DNA of 64,000 nucleotides from CAYVUV01 sp964455095 (GTDB lineage Bacteria; Desulfobacterota; Binatia; HRBIN30; CADEER01), in contig CAYVUV010000328.1 of the NCBI GenBank assembly GCA_964455095.1, forward strand, positions 7,036 through 71,035, in the 5' to 3' direction. This document shows positions 34,467 to 42,335 of the stretch, in pieces; position 1 is the first letter of the stretch; every line of letters begins with the position of its first letter. The notes below the pieces were generated by a model. The model was not told the DNA's origin. It did no database searches and was given only the letters and a program-made list of their open reading frames with translations. Position numbers and translations under genes: made by a program.

Positions 34467-36943
34467 ATGGCGACCTTCTGTTTGGTCTCGGCAGCCGCCT
34501 CGTTGCGGGCTGGAAAACCGAGCATGGCGCGGATCCGACCGGCGACCTCTTCCACTTCGCGCAGCGGCGGTTGCGGGCGCATCGCCAACGGGGCGCCGAA
34601 CGGCTGCGCCACGCCGCGCGCGATCAGGTTCTCGTGCAGTTGGCGCAAGTCGCGGCGCGGGCGCACCAGACCGCGCTCGATGAGGCGGGCGCAGACGTAC
34701 TCCAAGCCCTGTTGCGGCCGCACCGTGCCCTTCTCCTTGCGCGGCCGCGCGTAGGCCCGCTCGACGACCCACTCGGCCATGCGCCGGCGCAGGCTGCGCG
34801 GGCGGTCCGGCAACGGGTAGATGTACAGCGGCTTGCCCGTCGCCGCCGCCTCGGCGAGCATTGACTCGCTCTCGCCGGTGACCACGATCGCGTCGGCCAG
34901 GGCCAGATACGCCAGGTACGGATTGTCCGCTTCACCCTTCTGCCAGCGGTGCAAGCGCGCGGCGGGACCGAGGCCTTGTTCGAGCGCGGCCGTTGCCTTC
35001 GCGCCGGTGCGCGGGCTGGTGATGGCGTGCACCGAGCCGCCGGCCGCTTCGGCCAGCGCGCGCACCTCCGCCCCGAGGCGCCGCGCGGTGTCCTCGTCGA
35101 GCGCGTGCATGGCCGAGGTGCCGCCGACGATCAGGGCGACGTGCGGATGCGGGGCGTCGTCGAAGCGGGCGCGCCAGTGCGCGGCCGCGGCGGCGAGGCG
35201 TTCGGGCGTCACGTCGACGATCGGCGCCACGGTCTCGATGCGGCGTGGGTGCATCGGCTTGCGGAAGTGGGCGCAGCTGATGACCAGATCGAAGACGTCG
35301 GCCACGTCGCCGCCCTTGCGGCCGATGTGCACCAGGCGGGCGCGGCCACCGCTCTGGCGCGCAATCCAGCGCGCCACCGGCGCCGCGCGCCGGCCGGTCG
35401 AGATGACCAGATCGGGCCACGGCGCCGCCAGCGCCGCCGAACGGCGCCGATCGAGACTGATCAGCGTGGCACCGAGCACGCGATTGCTGAGCCGATCGAG
35501 GCCGTTGAACCGCAGCGTCTTGACCTCGTAGGGCCAGCCCAACGCCTCGGCCAACCCGGTCGACTGCGTCGTATGGCCGGCCTTGTCGTCAGCCAGCACC
35601 CACACCGCCGGCGGCTGCCCGTCGGTGCGCCGGCCGCCCTCGCGCACGGTGGTCACCAGACGGCCGAAGGCGCCGGCATGGTGCACGACCAGCTTCCAGC
35701 GCACGTCGGGGTAGCGCGCGCCCGCCGCGGCCATTTGCGCTTCCCACCACGTCGGCTCGCGCCACGTCCCGGGCAGCGCGTTGGCGTCGATGGGAGCGTC
35801 GTGCCCGCCGGCGCGCACGCGCACGTAGACGCAGCGCCGTGCGGCGCGGAACAGCGACGCGACGACCCAGGGCGTGTCCTCGATCGGCAGGTACGGCAGC
35901 CCCGCCGCGCAGACGACGGCGTCGACCCCCTGCTCGGCGAGGCCGGCGAACGGTGTCGCGGCCGGATCGAAGCGCGTCACCGTCCGGCCGCGCGCGGCGA
36001 TATGCGCGTCGGGCTCGCCGCCGAGACCCATCCGCACGTCGAGGACGGTCGCCGCGCCCGCCGCGGCGAGCAGCAACTCGAGCCCCTCGGGCTCCGCCGT
36101 GGCGGTGGCGCGCCGCGCCCCGGCGCTGGCTTCGGCGCGCAATGCCTCCATCCGGGCTTCGTACTGGGCGCTGGGGCGGTCCGCATTGAAGACCTGAAAA
36201 TGGGCCCGGTCAGCGGCGCGCTCGAGGTCCGTCCAGACGTAGCCGACCGCGTTGTGCTGGTACACGAAGCGATACGGAAACGGCTGCCACGGCTGGGTGT
36301 GAATGGTCGTGTAGTGCAGCACCTTCGAACGCCCGGCGACGTACTCCTCGTCGCGCGCGTTCCACTCGCGCGCCAGCGGCCCCCACAGAGCGGGGACCGC
36401 GCGGGCCCGTTCCTCGATGCGCTTGCGGCGCTCGTGCCGCACCGCGTCGAGCGGCCAGATGGCGGCCATTTGGGCGCAATCGATCAGCATCACCGAGGTG
36501 TCGCGCGCCGTGATCGACAGAAAGCCGTGGCCGTCCATGTCGAGGTCGAACATCTCGGCCGGGTCGGCCAGGTAGATCTGGTCGACGTCGTTGTAGATCG
36601 CGCGCCCGCTGGCGCCAGCCCAGTGCGGAATGGCGAAGCGGTAGTTGGTGAAACCGGTCAGCCAGCGCGAGCGGTCGAAGTCGGCGATCTCCTTCATCAG
36701 GTAGATCTCGTAGACCCGCGCCGGATCGCGCACCTGCTCGATGGAGAAGATGAACACACGCTCGGCGCGGTCCTGTTCGCGCTCGGTGCCGACGAAGATG
36801 CGCACCGGCGGCTTGTCGCTCGCCGCGACGCCCGGGCGCACGGGCAGCACGATGCGCTCGGGCCGCTGGCGGAAGCCGGGCGGGCGCGCGTCGCGCCCGT
36901 TGAGCACTCTGGCGACCGCTCGAGGAACGGCTATCGCACCCAT
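34463..36943 (-). CDS. three-domain protein: GT8-like, methyltransferase-like and ELM1
   Basis: Protein of 826 residues. Residues 46-250 resemble a GT-A glycosyltransferase: RIFVGTEREQ, IYNDVDQIYLADPAEMFDLD with a DxD at about 117, and KVLHYTTIHTQPW near the end. Residues 285-440 look like a degenerate Rossmann methyltransferase (ATVLDVRMGLGGEPD, FDPAAT, GVDAVVCAAGLPYLP), where the glycine-rich SAM loop is poor. Residues 445-826 are an ELM1 domain (VWVLADDKAGHTTQS, WPDLVISTGRRAAPVARWIA, TGESESMLAEAAATGKPLYI). It begins with ATG as the first gene of a leftward ten-gene run. Two glycosyltransferase folds in one chain suggest assembly of a disaccharide or oligosaccharide headgroup. The acceptor is unknown. 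Confidence 0.75.
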   Translation of the reverse strand: MGAIAVPRAVARVLNGRDARPPGFRQRPERIVLPVRPGVAASDKPPVRIFVGTEREQDRAERVFIFSIEQVRDPARVYEIYLMKEIADFDRSRWLTGFTNYRFAIPHWAGASGRAIYNDVDQIYLADPAEMFDLDMDGHGFLSITARDTSVMLIDCAQMAAIWPLDAVRHERRKRIEERARAVPALWGPLAREWNARDEEYVAGRSKVLHYTTIHTQPWQPFPYRFVYQHNAVGYVWTDLERAADRAHFQVFNADRPSAQYEARMEALRAEASAGARRATATAEPEGLELLLAAAGAATVLDVRMGLGGEPDAHIAARGRTVTRFDPAATPFAGLAEQGVDAVVCAAGLPYLPIEDTPWVVASLFRAARRCVYVRVRAGGHDAPIDANALPGTWREPTWWEAQMAAAGARYPDVRWKLVVHHAGAFGRLVTTVREGGRRTDGQPPAVWVLADDKAGHTTQSTGLAEALGWPYEVKTLRFNGLDRLSNRVLGATLISLDRRRSAALAAPWPDLVISTGRRAAPVARWIARQSGGRARLVHIGRKGGDVADVFDLVISCAHFRKPMHPRRIETVAPIVDVTPERLAAAAAHWRARFDDAPHPHVALIVGGTSAMHALDEDTARRLGAEVRALAEAAGGSVHAITSPRTGAKATAALEQGLGPAARLHRWQKGEADNPYLAYLALADAIVVTGESESMLAEAAATGKPLYIYPLPDRPRSLRRRMAEWVVERAYARPRKEKGTVRPQQGLEYVCARLIERGLVRPRRDLRQLHENLIARGVAQPFGAPLAMRPQPPLREVEEVAGRIRAMLGFPARNEAAAETKQKVAI

Positions 36944-37156
36944 AAAGCCCTCCGCATCGAGGTCGACGGCTCGGCGGGTCTCCGCCTCTGGCAGCTCATC
37001 GAAATGTGGAATCCTTCCGCCCCGCCCACGCGGGTGGACAACCGCAGCGAATCATGGATGAGGTAGCAAGAAGCGGTGCCGGATGCCATAGCTCGGCAGA
37101 CCGGCGCACAGCGGCCGGTTGCAAGCGTCTGGTTCTGGAACCTGAAGAGATCGATG

Positions 37157-37188
37157 CGTCCGATTCCCATTCCTGCGTCCCATTCCCG
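37157..37188. repeat. single arm of degenerate six-base repeat
   Basis: CGTCCGATTCCCATTCCTGC followed by GTCCCATTCCCG shows a six-base period (GATTCC, CATTCC). Longer inverted versions with the same design occur near 41.4 and 45.3 kb. It lies in the 275-base divergent gap before the secreted protein, where I see no other clear element. Confidence 0.4.
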
Positions 37189-37218
37189 GCGGCCAGCCCA
37201 AACAGGTCGGGCGCCGGC

Positions 37219-38319
37219 ATGATCGGCCGGCGAAATCGCGTTCTGCGGCACGTGCGTTTCTGGATGCTCGCCTTCGCCGTTGCGCAGGTGGCAGCCGGGG
37301 CGGCGCAGGCGCCGCCGGTCGAACGGCCGCGCGGCGATCCGGCGGCGCGGCTGCTGTCGGCCGCCGCGGCGACGGAGTACTGGGATCTCACGGCGCGCTT
37401 CGAATCGGGGCACAGCCTGCTGGCGCGTTTTCTCATCACCAACGAGGGACCGAGCCCGCACTACGGGGTCGGCATGGGGCACCTGCTGCTGCCCGACGGG
37501 CGGGCGGTGCCGTTTCGCTACGGCCGCCAGCGCGCGAAGTGGACCCTGAGCCCGGACGGGTTGTCGATGAAGGTCGCCTCCAGCGCGCTCGATCTGCATG
37601 CGCCGGTGCGGCAGTTCGCGCTCGACAGCGACAAGAGCGGGGTGAAGGTCCTGTTGCAGTTTCCGGTCAGCGGCGCGGCCGTGTGGCCGGACGGCGCCAG
37701 CAACGGTGAGCCGTTCTTCGACGTCGTGCAGATGCCCGCGCCCGTCGAGGGCACGATCTGGTTGCAGGGCATGGCGGCGCCACTGCCGGTGCGCGGCACG
37801 ATCGCCCTGACGCATACGTGGATGAACGGCAGCGAGCCCGGCCTGACGCAGCGCCGCCTCGAGGTCTTCTGCCGCGACGGCGACGTCGCGCTCTATGCCA
37901 CCGAGCTGGTCACGCCGGCCGGCGCGCGGCGGCGCTGGGCGGCGGTGACGCGCGGCGGCGCGCTCGTCCATCAGAGCCAGGCCATCGATCTCGCGCTCGG
38001 CGCGGCGCGCGCGGCGGGCGACGAGGCCTATCCCCTGCCCGATCGCCTGCAATGGCGCGACGCGGCGCTCAGCGCCGACATCCGCCCCGCGCAGCTGCTG
38101 CTGCAGGCCAACCCGCTCGACATCGTGCCGCAGCCCTTCCGGCTCTTGCTGTCCTTCAAATCGAAGCCGCAGCGCCTGTGGGCCGACGCGGCGTGCGATC
38201 TGACACCGGCGGCCGACGGCGGCGCGGCGCTGGCGCCGCGCGGGCGCGGCACGGTCGCCGCGACGTATCTCAACCCGTTGCCGCTGCCGACGCCGGATCG
38301 CGCGGCGGCACCTCGGTGA
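37219..38319 (+). CDS. secreted CrtC/AttH/Svf1-like lipocalin-fold candidate
   Basis: Protein of 366 residues with an N-terminal signal-like segment (FWMLAFAVAQVAAGAAQAPP, residues 15-34). The mature part looks all-beta: EYWDLTARFESGHSLLARF, VGMGHLLLPDGRAVPFRY, DGLSMKVASSALDLHAPV, and GTIALTHTWMN, a pattern recalling the double-lipocalin CrtC/AttH/Svf1 group, which binds or hydrates lipids. This is recognition by pattern only. Yeast Svf1 has been linked to ceramide transport, which would suit the neighbouring ceramide-type genes. The ATG at 37219 starts the signal; the longer frame upstream is not protein-like. Its last 50 bases overlap the convergent ABC-exporter gene. Confidence 0.5.
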   Translation: MIGRRNRVLRHVRFWMLAFAVAQVAAGAAQAPPVERPRGDPAARLLSAAAATEYWDLTARFESGHSLLARFLITNEGPSPHYGVGMGHLLLPDGRAVPFRYGRQRAKWTLSPDGLSMKVASSALDLHAPVRQFALDSDKSGVKVLLQFPVSGAAVWPDGASNGEPFFDVVQMPAPVEGTIWLQGMAAPLPVRGTIALTHTWMNGSEPGLTQRRLEVFCRDGDVALYATELVTPAGARRRWAAVTRGGALVHQSQAIDLALGAARAAGDEAYPLPDRLQWRDAALSADIRPAQLLLQANPLDIVPQPFRLLLSFKSKPQRLWADAACDLTPAADGGAALAPRGRGTVAATYLNPLPLPTPDRAAAPR

Positions 38320-40009
38320 TGCGCCCCCCGCCGACGCGGTAGACGCGATCGGCGGCGTCGATCAGCGGGCCCTGGTGACAGATCGCCAGAATCGTCACCG
38401 CGTCGCGCAGGGTCTGCAGGACCTGACAGATACCGGCTTCGGTGGCGGGATCGAGCGCCGCCGTAGCCTCGTCGAGAATGAGCAGCGACGGGCGGCGGAC
38501 CAGGGCGCGGGCCAGGGCGACGCGCTGGCGCTGCCCGCCCGAGATGCCCAGACCGCGTTCGCCGACCACCGCCTCCATGCCCTCGGGCAGCGCGGCGACG
38601 AACTCCCACGCCCCCGCCTGGCGCAGCGCCGCCTCGACGTCGGCGGCGGTGAGGTCGGGATCGCCGAGCGTGACGTTGATGCGGACGCTCTCGTGCAGCA
38701 GCACGGTTTCCTGCGGCACGTAGCCGATGCGCGATCGCCACTGCCGCATATCGACCTCGCGCAGCGCCACGCCGTCAACCAGCACCACGCCCTGCTGGGG
38801 CTCGATCAACCCGGTGATCAGATCGGCCACGGTGGTCTTGCCCGACCCCGACGGGCCGACGATGGTGGTCAGCTGGCCCGCGACGATGACCAGTGACGCC
38901 TGCTGCAGCACCGGCTCCTCGGCGTAGGCAAACGTCACCTCGCGCAGCGCGATCTCGCTGCGCAGCGCCGGGGTCCGCTCGCCCGTCGATGCCTCGCAGG
39001 CCGCTTCGGCGTGATCGATCATGGCGCGCAAAGACCAGAAGGAGCTCTCGCAGGCGGCCATGCGCTGGAACTCCTTTTGCGCCTTGCCGAGGCCGGAGAT
39101 GATCGAGGCACAGAGCAACGCCATCATGATCACCGCCGCCAGCGGCAGCGCCAACCAGGTGAGCGCGAAGTACAACCCGATGCCGAGGAAGGCGATGATC
39201 AGCGGCTCCTGCAGCGCGCGCATGGCCGCCTTGCTGAGCACCTCGCGCTCGACCGCGCGGTTGAGGCGAAAGGTCTCGTGCTCGAGCAGCGGGCCGACGA
39301 ACGGCTCGCGGCCCATGGCCTTGAGCGGCTTGACCGACTGCAGCACGTCGGTGAGCCGGCCGACCAGCACCTTGGCGAGCCGCGTTTGGCGCGCGCCGGC
39401 GCGCCGCGCCGTGCGCACCAGACCGTTCAACGCCGCGACGATGATCACGCCGCCGGCGAGGGCCGCGAGCGTCGCCTGCCCGGACACCAGGCACGCCACC
39501 GCGACGTAGGCGCCGGCCTCGACCAGCATCGCCAGGATCGTCGCCGCGCGCAGGTAGGCCTCCGACGCCTGGCGCGCCTCGGCCGCCACCGCGTTGGCGA
39601 AGCTGCCGAGCGGCTGGTGCACGTAGTACTCCCAGCGCGTGCGCAGCAGCGCGCGAATCAGGCTCAAGCGCAGGTCGGTGGCGATGCGCGCGACGGTGTA
39701 GCCGACATGCTTGTCGGCCAGCATCACCAGCGCCGCCTTGACCGTCACGCCGGCGACGATCATCGCGGTCAACAGGCCGATGCTCGGCTCCAACCCGACG
39801 GCGCGCACGCCGCCGAGCAGGGCGTGCTCCAGCCGCGATCCCGCCCCGCCGGCCATCGTACCGCCCCCGCCGCCGCTGGCCGCCAAGCCCAGAAGCGGCA
39901 GCAAGCTGGAAACCCCAACCGCCTCGGCCAGCCCGGCGAGCAGCAGACACACCAGCACGACCGCCGTTTGGCGGGGGTAGGCGCGAACGAACACCAGCAT
40001 CAACCGCAT
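38270..40009 (-). CDS. MsbA-type ABC lipid exporter (fused permease-ATPase)
   Basis: Half-transporter of 579 residues. The N-terminal 320 residues hold six membrane segments of a type IV exporter. The ATPase follows: Walker A GPSGSGKTT, Q-loop YVPQETVLL, signature LGISGGQRQRVALARAL, Walker B LLILDEATAALD and H-loop CHQG (His present, with the preceding Thr replaced by Cys). Such homodimers flip lipid A, glycolipids or peptides. It is divergent (101 bases) from the ceramide-synthase-like gene and converges on the lipocalin-like gene with a 50-base overlap. Export of the local lipid is plausible; it could also be an ordinary multidrug-type exporter. The ATG at 40009 gives the usual short N-terminus. 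Confidence 0.87.
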   Translation of the reverse strand: MRLMLVFVRAYPRQTAVVLVCLLLAGLAEAVGVSSLLPLLGLAASGGGGGTMAGGAGSRLEHALLGGVRAVGLEPSIGLLTAMIVAGVTVKAALVMLADKHVGYTVARIATDLRLSLIRALLRTRWEYYVHQPLGSFANAVAAEARQASEAYLRAATILAMLVEAGAYVAVACLVSGQATLAALAGGVIIVAALNGLVRTARRAGARQTRLAKVLVGRLTDVLQSVKPLKAMGREPFVGPLLEHETFRLNRAVEREVLSKAAMRALQEPLIIAFLGIGLYFALTWLALPLAAVIMMALLCASIISGLGKAQKEFQRMAACESSFWSLRAMIDHAEAACEASTGERTPALRSEIALREVTFAYAEEPVLQQASLVIVAGQLTTIVGPSGSGKTTVADLITGLIEPQQGVVLVDGVALREVDMRQWRSRIGYVPQETVLLHESVRINVTLGDPDLTAADVEAALRQAGAWEFVAALPEGMEAVVGERGLGISGGQRQRVALARALVRRPSLLILDEATAALDPATEAGICQVLQTLRDAVTILAICHQGPLIDAADRVYRVGGGRITEVPPRDPASAAATG

Positions 40010-40110
40010 GGAGGCCCCGTGAGAGATCTGTGTACCAACATCGCTGGCGGAGAGATACCGCGCGCGCCCTTGACCCGCCACGGGTGGCTGAATAATGTCC
40101 GCCTCCGCCG

Positions 40111-41301
40111 ATGCGCTCGCACCCGTCCCCCGAAACTTCGCCGGCGCGCCGCGTCGCAGAGGGAGCCACGGCCGCGGTGCGCGTCGTCCCCGCCGACGGC
40201 GGCCGCGAGCGCATGCAGTTCCTGCGCGTGCCGCGGCGCATCTATGCGGCCGATCCCAACTGGGTGCCGCCGTTGCTACTCGAGCGCCGCCAGCACCTGT
40301 CGCGGCGCAACCCGTACTTCGCCCACGCCGAGGTGCGCTTCTGGGTCGCCTACCGCGGCGAGCGCCTGGTCGGCCGCATCAGCGCCCAGATCGATCGGCT
40401 GCATCTCGAACGCCATCGCGATGCCACCGGTTTCTTCGGATTCCTCGAAGGGATCGACGACGCGGAGGTGTTCGCGGCGCTGCTCGGCACCGCCGAGGCG
40501 TGGCTGCGCGGCCGCGGCATGCGGCGCATTCTCGGGCCGTTCAACCTGTCGGTCAACGATGAGTGCGGCCTCCTGGTCGACGGGTTCGACACGCCGCCGA
40601 TGTTCATGATGGGCCACGGCCAGCGCTACTACGACCCGCAAATGCAGGCGCACGGCTATGCCAAGGCCAAGGACCTGGTCGCCTACCTGCTCGATGCGCA
40701 GCAGCCCCTGCCGTCGGTGATGGACGCCGTGGTGGCCAAGGCCGGACGCGCCAAGATCACCGTGCGGCCGCTGAGCTGGGCGCGGTTGAGCGAGGACCTG
40801 GCGACGATCCGCTCGATTTTCAACGACGCGTGGTACGACAACTGGAGCTACGTGCCATTCACGGACGCGGAGTTCGAAACGCTCGGCCAGAACCTGAAGC
40901 TCTTCGTGCCGAACGACTTCGTGCAGATCGCCGAGGTGGACGGCGTACCGGCTGCGATGATCGTCACGGTGCCGAATCTGAACGGCATCATCCGCGATCT
41001 CCACGGCCGCCTGTTGCCGCTCGGCTGGGCGCGACTGTTGTGGCGCATGAAGACCGTCGGCCCGCGCAGCGCCCGCGTGCCGTTGATGGGCGTGCGCAAA
41101 GCGTATCAGCGCAGCGCGCTCGGCATGGCGCTGGCGTTCTCGCTCGTCGAGGCGGTGCGCCTGCCGGTGCTGGCGCGCGGCATCGACCGCGTCGAGCTGT
41201 CGTGGATCCTCGAGGACAACCGCCCGATGCGCCACATGCTCGACCGCCTCGGCGCCCGCGTGTACAAGCGCTATCGCATGTACGAGCGGGCGCTGGTCTG
41301 A
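40111..41301 (+). CDS. GNAT-fold protein of the bacterial ceramide synthase type
   Basis: Protein of 396 residues in a family of long GNAT-like proteins that includes the bacterial ceramide synthase bCerS of Caulobacter (CCNA_01212). Diagnostic stretches: FLRVPRRIYAADPNWVPPLL near residue 35, NPYFAHAEVRFWVAYRGERL, VGRISAQIDR, GPFNLSVNDECGLLVDGFD (about residues 145-165) and AKAKDLVAYLLDAQ. The second half has an acetyltransferase-like core ending RHMLDRLGARVYKRYRMY. bCerS N-acylates the sphingoid base. The assignment rests on recognition of the family and on the oxoamine synthase-ACP-ligase set in the same island. It could be a relative with another acyl acceptor. The start ATG is 101 bases from the divergent exporter gene. 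Confidence 0.72.
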   Translation: MRSHPSPETSPARRVAEGATAAVRVVPADGGRERMQFLRVPRRIYAADPNWVPPLLLERRQHLSRRNPYFAHAEVRFWVAYRGERLVGRISAQIDRLHLERHRDATGFFGFLEGIDDAEVFAALLGTAEAWLRGRGMRRILGPFNLSVNDECGLLVDGFDTPPMFMMGHGQRYYDPQMQAHGYAKAKDLVAYLLDAQQPLPSVMDAVVAKAGRAKITVRPLSWARLSEDLATIRSIFNDAWYDNWSYVPFTDAEFETLGQNLKLFVPNDFVQIAEVDGVPAAMIVTVPNLNGIIRDLHGRLLPLGWARLLWRMKTVGPRSARVPLMGVRKAYQRSALGMALAFSLVEAVRLPVLARGIDRVELSWILEDNRPMRHMLDRLGARVYKRYRMYERALV

Positions 41302-41328
41302 CGCCGTCTCGGTCCTGCCTCTTCCTCC

Positions 41329-41503
41329 GGGGTCGGAGTCGGTATCGGCATCGGAATCGATTTCTGCCGCGGGGTGCTCCGCCCGATCCTCGCGGATCGC
41401 ACAACCATGCGCCCCCCGGTAGACTTCACGTCGGTCATGCCCGAAACTCATCTCGTTTGCTCCTCGATTCCGATAGCGATTCCGACCCCGATTCCGATTG
41501 GGG
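41329..41503. repeat. inverted pair of degenerate six-base repeats
   Basis: GGGGTCGGAGTCGGTATCGG continuing CATCGGAATCGA (41329-41360) faces TCGATTCCGATAGCGATTCC continuing GACCCCGATTCC (41464-41495). The arms are about 80 percent complementary with a period of six bases (TCGGAA/TCGGTA). The 215-base gap between the GNAT-type gene and the NTP-transferase gene holds nothing else I can identify. Confidence 0.6.
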
Positions 41504-41516
41504 TTTGTCCCATGCC

Positions 41517-42335
41517 ATGACTCCAGACACCGGACCTCAGCGCAGCGCCACGGTCACGCGATTCACCGCACTCGTGCTCGCCGGCGAGCGGCCGGGCGGC
41601 GACGCGCTGGCGCGCGCGGTCGGCGCGCCGCACAAGGCCCTGATCCCCGTCGCCGGGGAAGCCATGCTGCTGCGCGTCGTGCGCGCGCTCGGCGCGGCGC
41701 GCCATGTCGGCTCGATCGTCGTCAGCGGCTTGCCCGCGCCCGCGCTGGCCAGCGACGCGGAGCTCGGCGCCCTGCTCGCCAGCGGGCGCATCGCGCAGCT
41801 CGACGGCCGCGACACGCCGAGCACCAGCGTGCTCGACGCCACCGAGCGCCTGAGCGGCTGGGCGCCGTTGCTGGTGACGACCGCCGACCATCCGCTGCTG
41901 CGGCCGGAGGTCATCGACTACTTCTGCGCCGCGGCGTTGGCCAGCGGCGGTGACGTGGCGCTCGGGCTCGTCGACGGCGCCCTGGTGAAGGGGGCGTTTC
42001 CCGAGTCGAAGCGCACCTTCCTGCGCTTCCGCGACGGCGCCTATTGCGGGTGCAATCTCTTCGCCCTGCTCACCCCCGCGGCCAGCCGGGCGCCGGCGGC
42101 ATGGCGCGCGATCGAACAGGAGCGCAAGCGGCCCTGGCGCATGATCCGCGCCCTCGGCCTCGGCGCCGTCGTGCGCTTCCTGCTCGGCCGCCTGACGCTC
42201 GCCGAGGTGATGCGCCTGGCCTCCGACCGGATCGGCGCGCAAGCCCGGGTGGTGCTCGTCCCGTATGCCGAGGCCGCCGTCGACGTCGACAAGCCGAGCG
42301 ACCTGGCGCACGCCAACGCGCTGCTAGCGCGGTGA
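41517..42335 (+). CDS. MobA-like NTP transferase
   Basis: Protein of 272 residues with the NTP-transferase (MobA-like) fold: ALVLAGERPGGDALARA and HKALIPVAGEAMLLRVVRAL at the N-terminus, the metal/NTP site LLVTTADHPLL (about residue 120) and the typical end DVDKPSDLAHANALL. The Gly-rich loop is expanded compared with MobA (GERPGGD instead of GGxSxRMG), so the substrate is probably not molybdopterin. It directly follows the ceramide-synthase-like gene. Caulobacter's phosphoglycerate cytidylyltransferase CpgD is an NTP transferase encoded near its ceramide genes, so activation of a headgroup is plausible here. Its last 266 bases overlap the convergent gene. Confidence 0.75.
   Translation: MTPDTGPQRSATVTRFTALVLAGERPGGDALARAVGAPHKALIPVAGEAMLLRVVRALGAARHVGSIVVSGLPAPALASDAELGALLASGRIAQLDGRDTPSTSVLDATERLSGWAPLLVTTADHPLLRPEVIDYFCAAALASGGDVALGLVDGALVKGAFPESKRTFLRFRDGAYCGCNLFALLTPAASRAPAAWRAIEQERKRPWRMIRALGLGAVVRFLLGRLTLAEVMRLASDRIGAQARVVLVPYAEAAVDVDKPSDLAHANALLAR

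Noticed and set aside
38270..40009. Calling the ABC exporter msbA
   Set aside because: The fold fits, but substrate cannot be told from motifs, and its neighbours suggest other lipids; no symbol assigned.
40563..41516. Upstream extension of the MobA-like NTP transferase frame
   Set aside because: It runs out of frame through the ceramide-synthase-like gene and a repeat; the conserved protein begins just after the ATG at 41517.
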